From Lentinus brumalis (Eukaryota > Basidiomycota > Agaricomycetes > Polyporales > Polyporaceae), in contig MARA01000036.1 in assembly GCA_001792895.1 (NCBI GenBank), forward strand, positions 124,001 through 188,000: a DNA stretch of 64,000 bases, in the 5' to 3' direction. This document shows positions 45,260 to 57,506 of this stretch, piece after piece (the first letter of the stretch is position 1; the number at the start of each line of letters is the position of its first letter). A program made the translations under genes and the position numbers. A model generated the notes under the pieces. It was not told the DNA's origin and did no database searches. It saw nothing but the letters and a program-made list of their open reading frames with translations.

Positions 45260-48200
45260 TCACAGGCCCTCGAACGCCGCATCGACGACAGCCTTCTGCT
45301 GAGCGGCGTACAGTGACGCAATCCCAGGAGCAGGCACCGCGGCCTCCTTCCGCCCCCTAAAAGCCACCCGCGGCCGCTCGAGATGTTCCATCACTGCATT
45401 CAGTCGCGGCTCGACGTGCGTCCACGCGCCTTGGTTGCGCGGTTCCTCCTGCAGCCAGACGACGTCATTCGCCTGCGTGTAGCGCGAGATGACGTCGAGC
45501 ACAGGGCGGAATGGGAAGGGGCTGAGCTCTTCCACGCGGACGAACGCAACCTTGCCGTCCAGCTCGCGCTTCTGCCGCTCTTTGACGAGGTCGTAGTAGA
45601 GCTTGCCTGACACAAGAACGATGCGAGAGATGCTCCCGGGGTCCGCGATTGCTGGATCGTCCAGGACTAGTTGGAACTTGCGGCTGGCGCCGAGATCGTC
45701 CAACGAAGATGATGCAACCTGCAAGACAGTCGTGAAGATCAGCCACTAGAAAAGGTGGCGTGGGACGCACCGGAAGACGGAGCAAGCCCTTGGGCCCCGC
45801 TACAATCAGTGGCTTGCGGAAGTTGCGCTTCACTTGCCTCCTAAGGAGGTGGAAATATTGCGCAGGTGTCGTAGGGAAGGTCACGTGCATGTTGACGGCA
45901 GCCCCATCGGTCCCATCGTGGAAAGTGTAAGGGTCGTTGGTGAGCTGCTCGAGAGTCTTGAGAAACTTTCCAGTACAAAAGGAGAGAAACCTACCTGCAG
46001 CATGCGTTCGATGCGCGATGACGAATGTTCAGGCCCCGCGCCATCGAGCCTGTACCCAAGGTTCAATCATCCAGCATTCGAGAAGGACAAGAACACGTAC
46101 CCATGAGGCAACAACAGCACGATACCGCTCTGCTTCAGCCATTTCGCTAGCCTCTGCGTCAGCTTGAGTGTGACAACAGCGTCAGGCCACTCACTCTCGC
46201 CCGAAGAAATGAACGTGTCAATGATGACCTGTCAAGCGGCTTAAGCGTGACTTTCCGATAGACCAAAGGTTGATCCCACCTGGGCCCCATTGAAGAAATC
46301 GCCGAACTAGCACATTGCGTAGTGAGTCGCGTTGGTGAACCTTCGTGGCATCGTAAGAGTAAACTACCGACCTGCGCTTCCCATATCGGTAACATATCAG
46401 GTTTCTCCCAGCTGACACCGTATTCAAACTGGCGTCATATCAGCTTCCGTGTACCGTAAGGTGAGTGCCCCGTTCACGCACCCCGAGGACGGCCATCTCA
46501 CTCAGCGAGCTATTGGCCAGTTCCAGCCGGCCCGAACACTCCAGCGCAAGGTTCAGAGGGACGACGACGCCTTCTGTCTTCTGGTCCACGAGCATGGCAT
46601 GTCTGTCGGATAGCACGAACGTTCAGCCAGCAATGTCAGAGAGGAATATGATCTACCTCCGCATGGTAGGTCTGCGTACCTCTGACTGAACGTCCCGCGA
46701 CCAACGTCCTGGCCCGAAATCCGCACGTCGCAGCCTTCGAGCATGAGCGAGCCGAACGCCAGAGCCTTCATGATACGCACGCGTCAGCCAGGCACACAGT
46801 CCCACCGCACGTCATACACGCCTACCTCCGCCGTCGCCCAGTCCAACCCGTGTCCGCCATTCATCGCCTGCAGGCGGTTCTTGACGTGCCGCTGCAGCCT
46901 CGAATGGATCTCAAAGCCCTCTGGGACGGCGACGCTCGCCTTCCCAACCTCCTGCAGAGTGGCTTTCCCGACCCCAGTCTCGGGATCACGTACTGCCTCC
47001 CTGCTCGTAGGCGAGGTAAGTCCCTTCCACTGGCCCTGCAAGACCGAAAAGTGGCTGCCTGGTGTGTGCGCAGGCACGGCGGCCAGCTCTGACGCGAGGA
47101 ACTCCTTGTGCCCTGCGCGGACCGCCTCGGCGGCGTCCTTCGTCAGGACGTTCTCGTCCTACGCAGCTCGGTGAATATAGTGAATGGTGGTAAGGAGGAC
47201 AGAGAACATACAACGAGGCGCTCTTCGTATAAGGCGGGAACTGAACGGCGCGAACGGATCTTCTCGTACATCACCGGCTGCGTGAACGCTGGCTCGTCGA
47301 GCTCGTTGTGTCCCCTGTGGCGTGTGGCGGTCAGCGTCCACGGCGTGCCTGAGTAAAACCCTCACTGACCATCGGCGATAGACAATCAAGTCGACGATAA
47401 TGTCCTTCCGGAAGTAGTTGCGGTACTTGAACGCAACTTCGACGGCGCGCTGGACGTCTGCAGATACAAGGGTGAGCTTTTGGGATACTCCCAGGTGAGC
47501 CGAACTGACCTTCCGGATAGTCGCCGTTGACGTGAAGGACCGGCGCATTGATCATCTTCGCGACATCAGAACAGTAGAGCGACGACCTCGCGCTGGAGGC
47601 CGGCGTCGTGTATCCGATACTGAACGGCAGCCGTATCAGCCGTTTCCTCTCTCACGACGACTTTGCCGCCATACCTGTTACTGTTAGGAGTCAGACGAGT
47701 GCAGTCCAGGGCGCAGAACTGAACCACTTACTTCACTACCAGATGCACACTACCGCCAACGGTATAGTGCGGTAAGTTGCCTATCACAAGCCCGTCAGCA
47801 ACATCACCGTCAGCCAATTCACTCGTACGCACTCAGTCCAAGGCCCTCCATGACGACACCCTGTCCCGTAAAGCTCGCATCGCCGTGCAACTGCACGCAC
47901 ATAACGCGATCACCGGGCCGGCAGTCCGTCTCACCAGCCCGCTCCAGCGTTTTCAGCAGCGCGAACTGCTTTGCGCGCGTCTTGCCCAGCGCGACTGGGT
48001 TGATCGCCTCGAGGTGCGACGGGTTCGGGAGCAGCGATACCTTCACTGGCTTCGATGCGCCGGCGTACTGCAGGCTTGGCGATGCGGCTGGTGTGTGGGT
48101 GAGCATCCAGTATGTCGCAACGAAATGGTATAGACTGACTGAGATGGCTGATCACGTCTCCGGCAGCGCTGTACCATTCTGGCAGTTCGGAGCCGCCTTT

Positions 48201-49266
48201 GATCTTGTGGAAGAGGGCCGAGGGCGGGAGGTCGAGCATCCCGGTGAGGAGGTTCAGACGGCCGCGGTGTGGCATGCCAATGATGATGTGCTCAACACCA
48301 GCTGCGTCATAGCACTGTCAGCCGCAGCTATCACGAAGTCTACCTCCGTGACTGACCTTGTGCAGAGGACGAGAATAGTGCGCCCAGAGCGGGCAGCATC
48401 GACTCGCCGCCTTCGAGCCCATACCGCTTTAAGTTCGGGAACTTGAGCTGCAGGAACTGGTCGAACACCTCCGACTTCGCCAGCAAGCTGTGGATGCGCT
48501 TCCTCTCCTCGTCTTCGAACTTCCTCGCCTCCGCCTCCTCCGACTCCAGCAAATGCGAGAACCAGAGCCGCTCCGTCTTCGAAGGCGAGTGCATGTACTC
48601 GTACGCTACGCGCCCGACATACACGTCCCGCAGATGGCGCGTGATCTTCTCGAGCGGCCAGAGCACAGGGCCGACGTCTTCGCCGACGGGCCGCGTCCAG
48701 ATAATGCCATTGATGTCGTAGGTACGTGATGGGTCGTCCAGGCCGTAGCGTTGTGGACTCAGAGCGGCGACCTCTTCGCGCTGGAGGAGATCGAGAGGGT
48801 CAACGCGCGCAGCGCGGTGGCCGTGGGTACGCAGAGAGTCGACGTAGCGCAGCAGCGGGGCGTTGGCTGTGCGGTTCTCGAGCTGTGCCGGAGTGTCTGT
48901 GGTTACCGTTAGCTGCGGGGCTCATATGTCACTTAGAGTCCACACAGCAATCAAGGTTAACTCGGGATGTGGTTCTTATGCGGTTCCCCGGAAACAAAGG
49001 CAATCGAAGTGTTGTTGCAACGGAAGTTCAATTGTCGGGCCATTCGAAACTCTCCCTCACCGCCGATCCCTGCCTATGACAGACTCGGAATGTCCACAGC
49101 TCGCGCACAAACATGTCAAGAACTCACAATCAGGAAGGGTGAACGTCCGCGGTTCCCGGTATCCGTACGAGTAGTCGTAGTAGCATCTTCGCAGCTTGGT
49201 GCAGAGCGTTGGTCGACGTGTTCGAGGTGCCGCGAGGAGGTATGAGGAAACACGAGCGTTGCTCAT
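45260..49266 (-). CDS. 2-oxoadipate dehydrogenase E1 (DHTKD1-like), mitochondrial
   Basis: Thiamine-diphosphate E1 that decarboxylates 2-oxoadipate in mitochondrial lysine/tryptophan breakdown, passing the acyl group to the shared E2. The start at 49266 gives an Arg/Ser/Tyr-rich, acid-poor presequence ([19 protein letters not shown]), typical of import signals. Family signatures in order: [205 protein letters not shown]. It ends [20 protein letters not shown]. The [10 protein letters not shown] and SLYCSD segments match DHTKD1 rather than OGDH (HRGRLNVLAN type). There are many short introns, and I did not resolve every joint between 46100 and 47200. Confidence 0.88.
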
Positions 49267-49878
49267 GGCTGTCGATGCGAGTTTGAATGACTGGACCGTC
49301 CTCAGAGTCGAAAGGAGACCGTAATGTACTGGACCCTGCGGGGTAGACAAGCTGGGGTAATGCCGACGTTAAGCGTCGCCCGGAACGGAGCTCAGCAAGG
49401 CTGGCGGGCGGTCCATCACGCGCACGTGTGAGACGACAGGCGCGATCGTTCAGCGCTGCTGTATCATCAGCGACGGCAGTGGGTCAACTCCGTATCTTCA
49501 GTAGGACGTCAAGCAATGTTAACCAAGCGCGAGCGATTGCCAGGACGTTCGCGGACGAGGAGGGAGGAGGAGGAGGAGGAGGAGGAGGAGGGTCACAGTG
49601 CAGACTCGCCGCTCGGAACAGGCACGGCGGCCCGGCCTCGTGTCTGTGACTCTGTGACGGACGCGTCAGTCACATTGGGCGACGCGTCGCGTCGCCGCGA
49701 GGCTGAATCTTGTCAGGAACGCCCATGTCCTCCTCATGCCTCAGTGAACCTCCTAAGCAGCATGGTATCGTCTTGGAGCCTCTGCGGCATTCTCACCAAC
49801 GTTTCGGGCCAAGATCTCGTCATATGTGTCCACGGTCCGGGCCCCGGTCCGACCACCCCCGCACCGCTCCGAGTCCTA
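49267..49878. other. Divergent intergenic region
   Basis: Between the dehydrogenase start and the AKR promoter. Holds a GGA repeat (listed); otherwise nothing recognisable. Confidence 0.5.
49556..49591 (+). repeat. GGA trinucleotide microsatellite
   Basis: About 36 nt of nearly pure AGG/GGA units within the divergent promoter region. Such purine tracts can affect nucleosome occupancy. Confidence 0.85.
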
Positions 49879-49889
49879 TGATATAAATG
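49879..49889 (+). promoter_or_regulatory. TATA box of the aldo/keto reductase gene
   Basis: TGATATAAATG is centred about 63 bp before the ATG at 49947. Confidence 0.6.
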
Positions 49890-49946
49890 TGAGTGTAGCA
49901 GCTCTCGATGTCGCCATTCCTCCCAGTTTCTTCGCTCAACATCATC

Positions 49947-51175
49947 ATGGCAGCACCCACCGTCAAGCTCAACAGCGGGCACGAAATCCCCATCATCGGC
50001 CTCGGTGCGTCCTCACCGTGCAATGCCTGATCGACGCTGATCCGGCCCATGATCTGTACAGGAACATGGCAGTCGAAGCCGGAGGAGGTCATCGCTGCAG
50101 TCGAGTATGCGCTCAAGGAGGGCGGATACCGTCATATCGACTGTGCATGGTACGTCGCCCGTCCAATCTCTCGATTCCGAACGTGTGTGCTGATTTGTGT
50201 ACAGGAATTATGGCAATGAGAAGGAAGTGGGAGAGGGCATCCGGAAGTCCGGTGTGCCTCGTTCAGAGATCTTCGTGCGTTCTTTCTTCCGCCGCAGCGC
50301 ATAACTTCCGCTCAAGGCGATGTATCTAGGTGACTAGCAAGATCTGGGCATCCAAGATCCACGACGTCGAGGCGGCCCTCGATGAGAGTCTTGCCAACCT
50401 CGGTCTCGACTACCTCGACCGTGAGTGCCCTCCCGTCCCACTGCCCTTGCCGTACAATGAGTGCTCACAGCACCGCCCCAGTGTACCTCGTCCACTGGCC
50501 CATCCACCTCAACCCGAAGGGCAACCACCCCATCTTCCCGACGCTCCCGAACGGCCAACGCGACGTCGTCCGCGACTGGCCGCTCCGCGAGACCTGGAAG
50601 CAGATGGAGGCGATGGTCAAGAAGGGCAAGGTCCGCTCCATCGGCGTCTCCAACTTCTCCGAGCGCGTCCTCGAGCAGGACATCCTGCCGTACGCCGAGA
50701 TCGTCCCCGCCGTCGACCAGTGCGAGCTCCACCTGTACAACCCGCAGCACAAGCTCATCGCGTACCTCAAGTCGAAGGGCATCGTCCCGCAGGCGTACTC
50801 CCCGCTCGGCTCGTCGAACTCGCCCCTGCTCAAGGACGAGACCGCGGCGGCGATTGCGTCGGACCGCGGGTTGCAGGTCTCCGATGTCCTGCTTGGGTAC
50901 CTCGTCGCGAAGGAGATCGTCACGCTCCCCAAGTCGGTCAACCCAGCGCGTATCAAGGCGAACCTCGAGGGCGCGCTTGCGGCGGCGAAGAAGCTCACCC
51001 CCGAGGATATCGAGAAGCTCGATGGTGTCGCGGCGTCCGGCAAGCAGCTCAGGTGAGTGACTCGTCTCTTTGAGGAGACGGTGGTGCTGACGTTGCGGGT
51101 AGGTTGATCCAGCCGCCGTGGGGCGTAGACCTGGGCTTCGAGAACTGGCCGGTGAAGTACGCGACCCCGCAGTAG
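49947..51175 (+). CDS. Aldo/keto reductase
   Basis: NADPH-dependent reductase of carbonyl compounds with a TIM-barrel fold. Starts MAAPTVKLNSGHEIPIIGLG; the first joint 50004 to GTWQSKPEEVIAAVEYALKE is in frame. The catalytic tetrad is visible: Asp in YRHIDCAW, Tyr in the next exon (NYGNEKEVGEGI), Lys in VTSKIW and His in LVHWP. Later family segments: KVRSIGVSNFSERVLEQ; QCELHLYNPQHKLIAYLKSK; VPQAYSPLGSS; VTLPKSVNPARIKANLE (cofactor-binding loop). The last exon, ending NWPVKYATPQ, gives the stop at 51175. Cytosolic, with no targeting signal. The closest general match is the glycerol dehydrogenase/xylose reductase-like branch; the substrate cannot be read from sequence. No frame breaks. Confidence 0.93.
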
Positions 51176-51731
51176 AATGAGTAGAGAGGGATTGGACTGT
51201 CGTACTAACTTCTGAAGATATGTTGTATCCATGACCTGGTCGTACTCCACTCGTTAAGGAGTGCACAAGTTCGTGTGTGTGCAAGCGTGCCCACCAGGAG
51301 CTCCTGCCCACCAGGACCAGGACCATCGGGCACACCATGCGGCGGAAATCCATCCTTGATCTGCGGGAGCCCGATCTCGACAGCGGGATTCATCTCAAGT
51401 TCAGGTCGCTCGAACCGAAGCGGCATTCATTGGCGATGGGACCGCCATTCATGGTTCGCTGATCATAGGAATGAGGGATGGCGAAGCTGGCAACTGATTC
51501 GTCTCACATGCGGGCGGTGGAGTAGGCGCGGAAGAGGCGCGGAAGAGGCGCGCCGTCGGTGTTCGTGGCTCAGGGCTCGGGGCGAAGTCGCGCGTGAGAC
51601 TGCACAATGGAGACTCAGACGAGTAGGAAGTATGTAGGAGATGCTCTTCGTGCCGATGCGTCCTCGCCGCGAGTCTTCCTCTTCGTGTGCTTCTGGGCCT
51701 TCGTGTGCTGTGAACAGTGGATGTGGTTGCG
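51176..51731. other. Intergenic between convergent genes
   Basis: 556 bp. The minus-strand sequence just after the HMG-box stop continues with a Lys/Arg-rich stretch (HTKAQKHTKRKTRG) after one TAG, possibly a lost or differently spliced tail of the HMG protein. Nothing else seen. Confidence 0.45.
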
Positions 51732-53386
51732 CTACATCATCGCCTGATGTTCCTGCTTCTTCCCCTTCGCGACGTCCTCCCAGTGCTGGCGCTCCTCCGC
51801 CGTGAGGTTCCTCCACAGCTGCGAGAACGTCTTCGAGAGGACCGCTTGGCGCAGCTTCTTGACCGAGCCGGACGAACCGCCGTCGTTCTGCGCGGGCAGG
51901 CGGCGCTCCTCGCCCTTCTTCCGCCCGAACAGGATGAACGCGTTCTCCGGCCTCGGGCGGCTCACAGGCACGGACTCGATCCTCCGCTTGGCGTACTGCG
52001 GGTCAGTCCACAGTGACTCCCAGGGCCCACTCGGCATTGGCATGTCGCTCACGTTGTTGCGACGGTGGTCATCTTCAAAGATGTCATTGCATCGATAGTA
52101 AGTACAATGGACTCTCGTAGGTGTGGCTAGCTTACTGTATGTCGTGGGACGCCCCCACTGGTGGACGTCAACCATGCAAGCTCCCCAGGGTTGCGATTGC
52201 GAGCTTAACAGCGCGTCAGACCACCAGAAAGAGTCGTGCAGGACAGCGTCGTCGAAAACCGACAATTTGACTGTGACGTCGTGGAGCTCCCAGCTGGTAA
52301 CCTCCTCCGTTGGCGAGGGCTTGAGTGCAGCAAGGGCGCCAATCACCTTACTGCGACTCACTCCATACCCGCCCTTCATAAACGACTTTGGACGGAGATC
52401 CAGCTTCACTACCTTGATGGCACTTGTGGACAGAAGAGACATCAGCTCCGAGCACACTGCATCGGGAGTCGCTTCCTGGTCATCGCTCAGGCGAATGCAA
52501 GCGTGGAAATCTCGCAGCGCCGTCGATGTGAGTAGCAGCTCGCGAAGCCGCGCTGAGAATGGCTTGCGTTGGGTGGGAATGATTTAAGTACGGAGGGACA
52601 CGGACATACTTCTATGCCAGCGCTCTGATGAGCACTCGAGGTAGATCTTTCGGAGAGTCTTGCCAAACGCTCCGGGAGGCGGAAAATGTTCCTCATCCGC
52701 AAGCGCTCCCTATGTACAATGAGTGGGCATACAAAAAATCCGAACTCAGAGCAGAGAGAACGCACAAATATGGATAGTTCTGTCAAACAAGTGAGCCCAG
52801 CTCTCGGGCATGCCAAGGACAGCTTCGCAAGCTGCATGGCGGACATTTTGCGGATAGTGACTTGATCCAGAGTCAAGCTCGCGAGATGCGGGAGGCTCCA
52901 GATGAGGGAGAATAGCCCTGACGCCGCGTCGAAGGTGATGTGGCGTAGCTCCAAGTGAGCGAGCGCAGGGAACCTGGAAACAGTTGTGCTATATAATGCA
53001 GGGTGCCAGCCAACCCCGACGAACTTGAGACTGCGGAGGAAGACCATCGAGCTCACCCAGTCCCCCGGCCCAGCCACAACAAGCGGTATGGCGCGTCCAA
53101 GGACCTTCGGATGGAGGTGCAGCTCTTTAATCAGGTGAACGAAATCACTGCTCTCGCATACTGTTCGCGCGAGGCAGCAGACCCGGCTCTGTCCTGACCT
53201 CGACAGCTCTTCGGTAATAGCGACTTCGCGGTAGAGGTTGTAGCGCGACCGAGGGAGCCAAAGGGGACAAACGAGGCAGCAGGTTCGAATGTTGGGGTAG
53301 TAGACGATGGGGTCTGTATTGCTTTCAACGCCTACCAGGTCGATGATACAATCCCAGAGCTCCGCCGAAAGTTGTGTCTTGTCCAT
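51732..53386 (-). CDS. F-box/LRR-like protein fused in frame to an HMG box
   Basis: Paralogue of the F-box part of the gene at 26867: LSAELWDCIIDLVGVESNTD; CCLVCPLWLPRSRYNLYREV; SLPHLASLTLDQVTIRKMS; FPPPGAFGKTLRKIYLECSS; LDLRPKSFMKGGYGVSRSK. Exons 53386-52766, 52709-52610, 52552-52136 and 52072-51732 have the same phases as the paralogue. Exon 4 encodes a C-terminal HMG box (RPRPENAFILFGRKKGEERR; LSKTFSQLWRNLTAEERQHW; EDVAKGKKQEHQAMM), a DNA-bending domain of the fungal MAT/Ste11-like kind with an unusual Gly/Ser insertion (GGSSGS). The box stops early, without the usual basic Pro-rich extension. An independent small HMG gene starting at Met 52043 is the alternative. F-box proteins act in the SCF complex; an F-box plus HMG chain would be odd and needs transcript support. 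Confidence 0.65.
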
Positions 53387-53929
53387 TCTGGGCAGAGTGA
53401 TTACACCGATGCTGGGGCCTGATCGAGGACTTCAGAAGGATGGAGGTCTGGCGTAGTTGTGTCCTCCTGACCCCAGCTGAGAGGCACACTAGTACTTATG
53501 GCTTGAACGGCGCACAGGATTGGCGTTAGCACCCGCAGCTTCCCACCATTGTCGTATACAGCATGGTGGACCGTGTGGCACTGGTATCCACGGATACCGC
53601 TCGCGCCCTATGGAGAAGAATCATTGATCAGTACTCAGAACTACTCCGTACTGCATACCAGCGGGAATTAACGTGAAAGCAGCCATTTGTTGTCCTGGTC
53701 GCGACGTCGCGAGTCGGAGACGTGTAGCTGTACTTACGCGGCAAAGTCTCTTACTTTGCTGAAGGTCCGCGGTTAGATAAGATTAGATCATAACTTTGCT
53801 AGATCAGATAAACGCCACTGACCTCACTCTGTTAGTCCCACAGCGATGACCCCAAGTGACGCATACAACAACTTTCTTCTTCCTCCCCTGCCCTGACACT
53901 GTTTGCAGAAGTATCAGAGACTAGAAGAC
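53387..53929. other. Divergent intergenic region
   Basis: 543 bp between two divergent start codons, presumably containing both promoters. AT-richer than its surroundings around 53740-53830; no unambiguous TATA box. Confidence 0.5.
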
Positions 53930-55168
53930 ATGACCAGCAACGTAGATTCAGCACCAGAAAGCACTCTCCCATACCCCCCGATCCACAAGGATAAGAAATT
54001 CGTCGTTCTTTCAGACTGGTTGGTCCGTCTCCCCATGTCTGAACGAATCTACCCGATCCCCCACTTTTACTCTTTTTGATTGAAGACGTACGCTTACCTT
54101 CCCACACAGGGATGGGACGATCACGACGCGCGATTCCAATGATTGTGAGACTTCGCAGTCAACCTCACGGAGTGCTGGACATGAATGTTGACCGCGTTGT
54201 CCAGACATGACCGACGAACTCGGGTTTGGGCCGGAGAAACGCAGACAAGGCAACCTGGATATCCTCGCTGGCAAGGTGACATTCAGGTGCGTACCACTAC
54301 TCCTCGCTCGACATCCTATACCAACCGTGAGACCGCAGGGATGCCTTCCGCGAGATGCTTGAGAGCGTCTCAGCGAACGGTCACTCGTTCGATTCCTGTA
54401 AGGAGGAGCTCAAGAAGAGTGCGTGATCTGTGCACGCGTCAACTCCAGAGCTGATTCCTGTCCCGTCCACCAGACATCAAGCTCGATCCCGGCTTCAAAG
54501 ACTTCTACCAGTACTGCAAGGCGCACGACATCCCCGTCGTCATCATCTCCAGGTGCGCCCCGAACATCTAGGGTGGCGGAGTCGGGACGCTGACGCACGC
54601 ACGGGCACAGTGGGATGGCACCAATCATCCGCGCGGTGCTGTCGCAGCTTATCGGCGAGGAGGACTCGAAGGACATCGAGATCGTCGCCAACGAGGCTGA
54701 CGTCCACGAGGACGGGTCGTGGTCGATCAAGTACCGGCATCCATCGAGGTGCGCTTCCCCAGTGTCAACTTTTGGCATGCTATTTTACTGACGCCTTTTC
54801 TCCGGTTCGCAGCGGTTTCGGCCACGACAAGAGCCAGGCGATCCTCCCCTACCGCCAGCTCGAGAACCCCCCGACGATATTCTTCTTCGGGGACGGCGTC
54901 TCTGGTAAATCTCTCCGTTTTCTGTGCGCTCCACGCTCCTCGCTGACAGATCTTCCGCGGTCACGCAGACATGTCTGCGGCGCGGCACGCAGACGTGCTG
55001 TACGTGAAGCAGAAGCCGGGCGGGGAGAACGACCTCGCCGCGTTCTGCAACCGCGAGGGCATCCCGCACATTATCTTCGAGGACTTCAGCCACGCGCTGC
55101 GCTCCGTTAGCGCAATCGTCGAGGGTAAGAAGACGGCTCAGGAGGCGCTCGCTGAGGGCAGGGCCTGA
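53930..55168 (+). CDS. HAD-superfamily phosphatase (phosphoserine-phosphatase-like)
   Basis: Mg2+-dependent phosphomonoesterase of the HAD fold. Starts MTSNVDSAPESTLPYPPIHK. Motif I is assembled across an intron: FVVLSDWDGTITTRDSNDY, where the first Asp is the nucleophile and the second the acid/base; DWDGT replaces the usual DFDGT. Next come MTDELGFGPEKRRQGNLDIL, VTFRDAFREMLESV, LDPGFKDFYQYCKAHDIPVV and motif II IISSG (the Ser). Motifs III and IV are SGFGHDKSQAI and FFFGDGVSD, followed by MSAARHADVLYVK and FEDFSHALRSVSAIV near the end. At least five introns. It resembles the uncharacterised fungal family containing yeast YNL010W; the substrate is unknown. Cytosolic, no signal peptide. Confidence 0.88.
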
Positions 55169-57506
55169 GGGTGCATTACTGTCAGGCATCTGCATCAGGA
55201 GCCGCCGGGGTACGAGGAGGATGTGAGGATACTGGATGCGAACGTCAGGTGTGTGGCGGCCCCGCTCGACGCGTGGATGGCGCTGTGGTGGGAGCGTTGG
55301 GCTCCTCGTCCCCCGTGCCCTGGGCCCTTGCACGTCGCCGAGCAGAAGGACAGTGACAGCGAAAGTGTTGAAATAGAGTTCGTGATACAAACAGCGGCGC
55401 ATGATTCGAGTTCTGCGATATCCCCTCCACCGCCGACGGCGCTGTTGAATGACCACTCCGGGCGCACGGTGCGGCAGGGTTGTGTGGGTTGCCGCTCTAT
55501 GCATCTGAGGTACCATCGCGCCGCTTGTGAGGGTGAGGTATGTTCCCCTTCGCTCCGAAAGGGACGCTGCGGCTGGCCATGGAAAATTCATCCGTCACGG
55601 ACGTCCGGAGGTGTGGTATGCTGTGGTATGTATGTGCGTATGCGCAGAGCGCAACGCTGGCTGTCCTCGGCAGGCTTCGGGACACGGTGGAAGTATTAAT
55701 CATACGCGAATCCGTAGTACCTTGACGACCGCGGTGCCTGGTAGCACTCGTACCGCGTCTCACCCGGGTTCATCACTGTGCGACTCCGAGAACGATGCAG
55801 CTTCGGATCGCGAAGAGAGGAGGGGGTTTTGGGCGGGCCGTCTATGCACGTTCAAATTCGCAGCCGTCCTTTATCTCCTGTTACCCAAGGCCGTCCCGTA
55901 AGTATTTGCATTGATATTTACAACTGATGGTCGTTGCAATAATGAATGGAGCGATTGCAAGAGGTATATGCATAGATGGTACTCCCTGTACTCCTCCTGC
56001 CGGACTGTGAGCGCCTCTCGTGCAAATCACTCTCTCCGCTACCGCCATGTCCAACTACGATACCATCGCACAGACTCGTACGCTTCGAAGAGACGATCTT
56101 CACCGAGGTACCGTGGCTTGACTCTATGCGTAGGCTTCCTTTCTGTATTCCGCACACCACTTAATCCAGCTGACTGAATGCGCATTCTTAATGTGTCAGG
56201 AAACTCCGTCAAGCAACGGTTACTCGCGGAGAGAACGCGGGTGTTACGATGTGTTACGCGCATACAAGAATCTCTGGGCATTCGCTTGCTCAGTACCGCC
56301 AGTCGACGCGTTGGGAGGCACCTCATGCTACCTCATGGCGAATCGCAAGGTCGGAGAAGGTCGGCGAGCGTCACGTACAGTGCCTGACGTGCATTCCCGC
56401 CGCACTTCTACCTTGCAATTCTCTTCATCCCGCCGTGAGTCTTTGTCTCATCTGAACATCTCGCACTGTCCACTTCTCGGAAATGTCGTATCCGCCGCCC
56501 GGAAGGTGACTGGGCTATTAGAGTTGGCAGCCGGCTTATTCCGGACGGCGGACGGGATCTGCGACACCGAGCTGTTCTGTGTTTTGTATCATGCACGTTC
56601 CACGGAGGCATTGCGAGAACCGATGCATAGATGCCTTTAATCTTCACATGAAGCAGCTTCGGTGGACTCTGCATGCGCCGGAGGACGAGTACTTGATATC
56701 GTCCAGAACTTAAGCTGCTCGGAGCGCGTCACGCCGCACGGTCCAGAATATTGTGACGACTTTCTCCACTGCAACCATCACCGCAATCACGATGCTGACC
56801 GTGGTCTGTGCCTGAGGTTACCAGTTCAATTATCGGACGGCTGATGCCGTTTGCCTCATTACAGCATGGGTGCCTGAGCGCTTCCCACCCTCGAGGAGAG
56901 GTTGCCATGGTCCGAGTCGGCGAACAGTGACATCCCTTGCGGAACGCTTGCACACAAGGACCGACGAGGAACGGTCAGGGTTTGTCGACAGCAAGCCTCG
57001 AAGGAAGCCCCGGCCAATCAACGGCGCTCGCTGCCAGCAAATTGCCCTGCGCCGCCCAGTGTCCGCTGGCGCAAGAATAGCACAGTACTGCTGCCGTCCA
57101 CCTCCCCACTCCCAACTGTGGCCCGCGGACGCACCGAGGCAGGTCGACTGCTGCAAGGCTTGAGTGCAAGATGAGATCGTGACGGGATCCGCGTGGACGA
57201 GGAGGTTACCAACCACAAGGCCTTATCCGGACGGCGCGCGTTATCCGAACCGCCGGATCGAGGAAGGAGCGTGTGCACAGATCCATCGTTTCTCGGACGC
57301 GCGTCTCCCCCGATATAAAGCGAAGGCCGCCCTCGCTCCAGCCTTCTCAACTCTCCCTTCACGGTCCCCGGGTGCTTCAACGCCTTCGTGCTGGGCCTTC
57401 CTCCTTCCCGTCTCTCGTCCTCCTCTTATTCCCGTCTCGCTGCCCCCAGCGACCCGACTCTCGTTAGGCGACTCTCCTTTACTGAACCGGAAACAGTCTT
57501 TACACC
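55169..57506. other. 2.3 kb without a supportable gene
   Basis: Between the HAD phosphatase and the third DUF1996 gene. Short frames on both strands, none with introns or family resemblance. The last 200 bp are CT-rich and carry the TATA box listed. Confidence 0.5.
57313..57320 (+). promoter_or_regulatory. TATA box of the third DUF1996 gene
   Basis: ATATAAAG lies 187 bp upstream of the ATG and is followed by a long CT-rich leader (57335-57480), typical of highly expressed fungal genes. Confidence 0.55.

Noticed and set aside
45260..49266. Mitochondrial 2-oxoglutarate dehydrogenase (KGD1/OGDH)
   Set aside because: Diagnostic segments ([16 protein letters not shown], the PAPGIASL C-terminus) fit the DHTKD1 branch better than OGDH.
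14772..51175. Secondary-metabolite cluster containing the monooxygenase and aldo/keto reductase
   Set aside because: They are 34 kb apart with housekeeping and surface-protein genes between, and there is no backbone synthase, transporter or regulator nearby.
53270..53300. tRNA B-box-like GGTTCGAAT
   Set aside because: Lies inside an F-box coding exon, and no matching A-box or cloverleaf could be formed.
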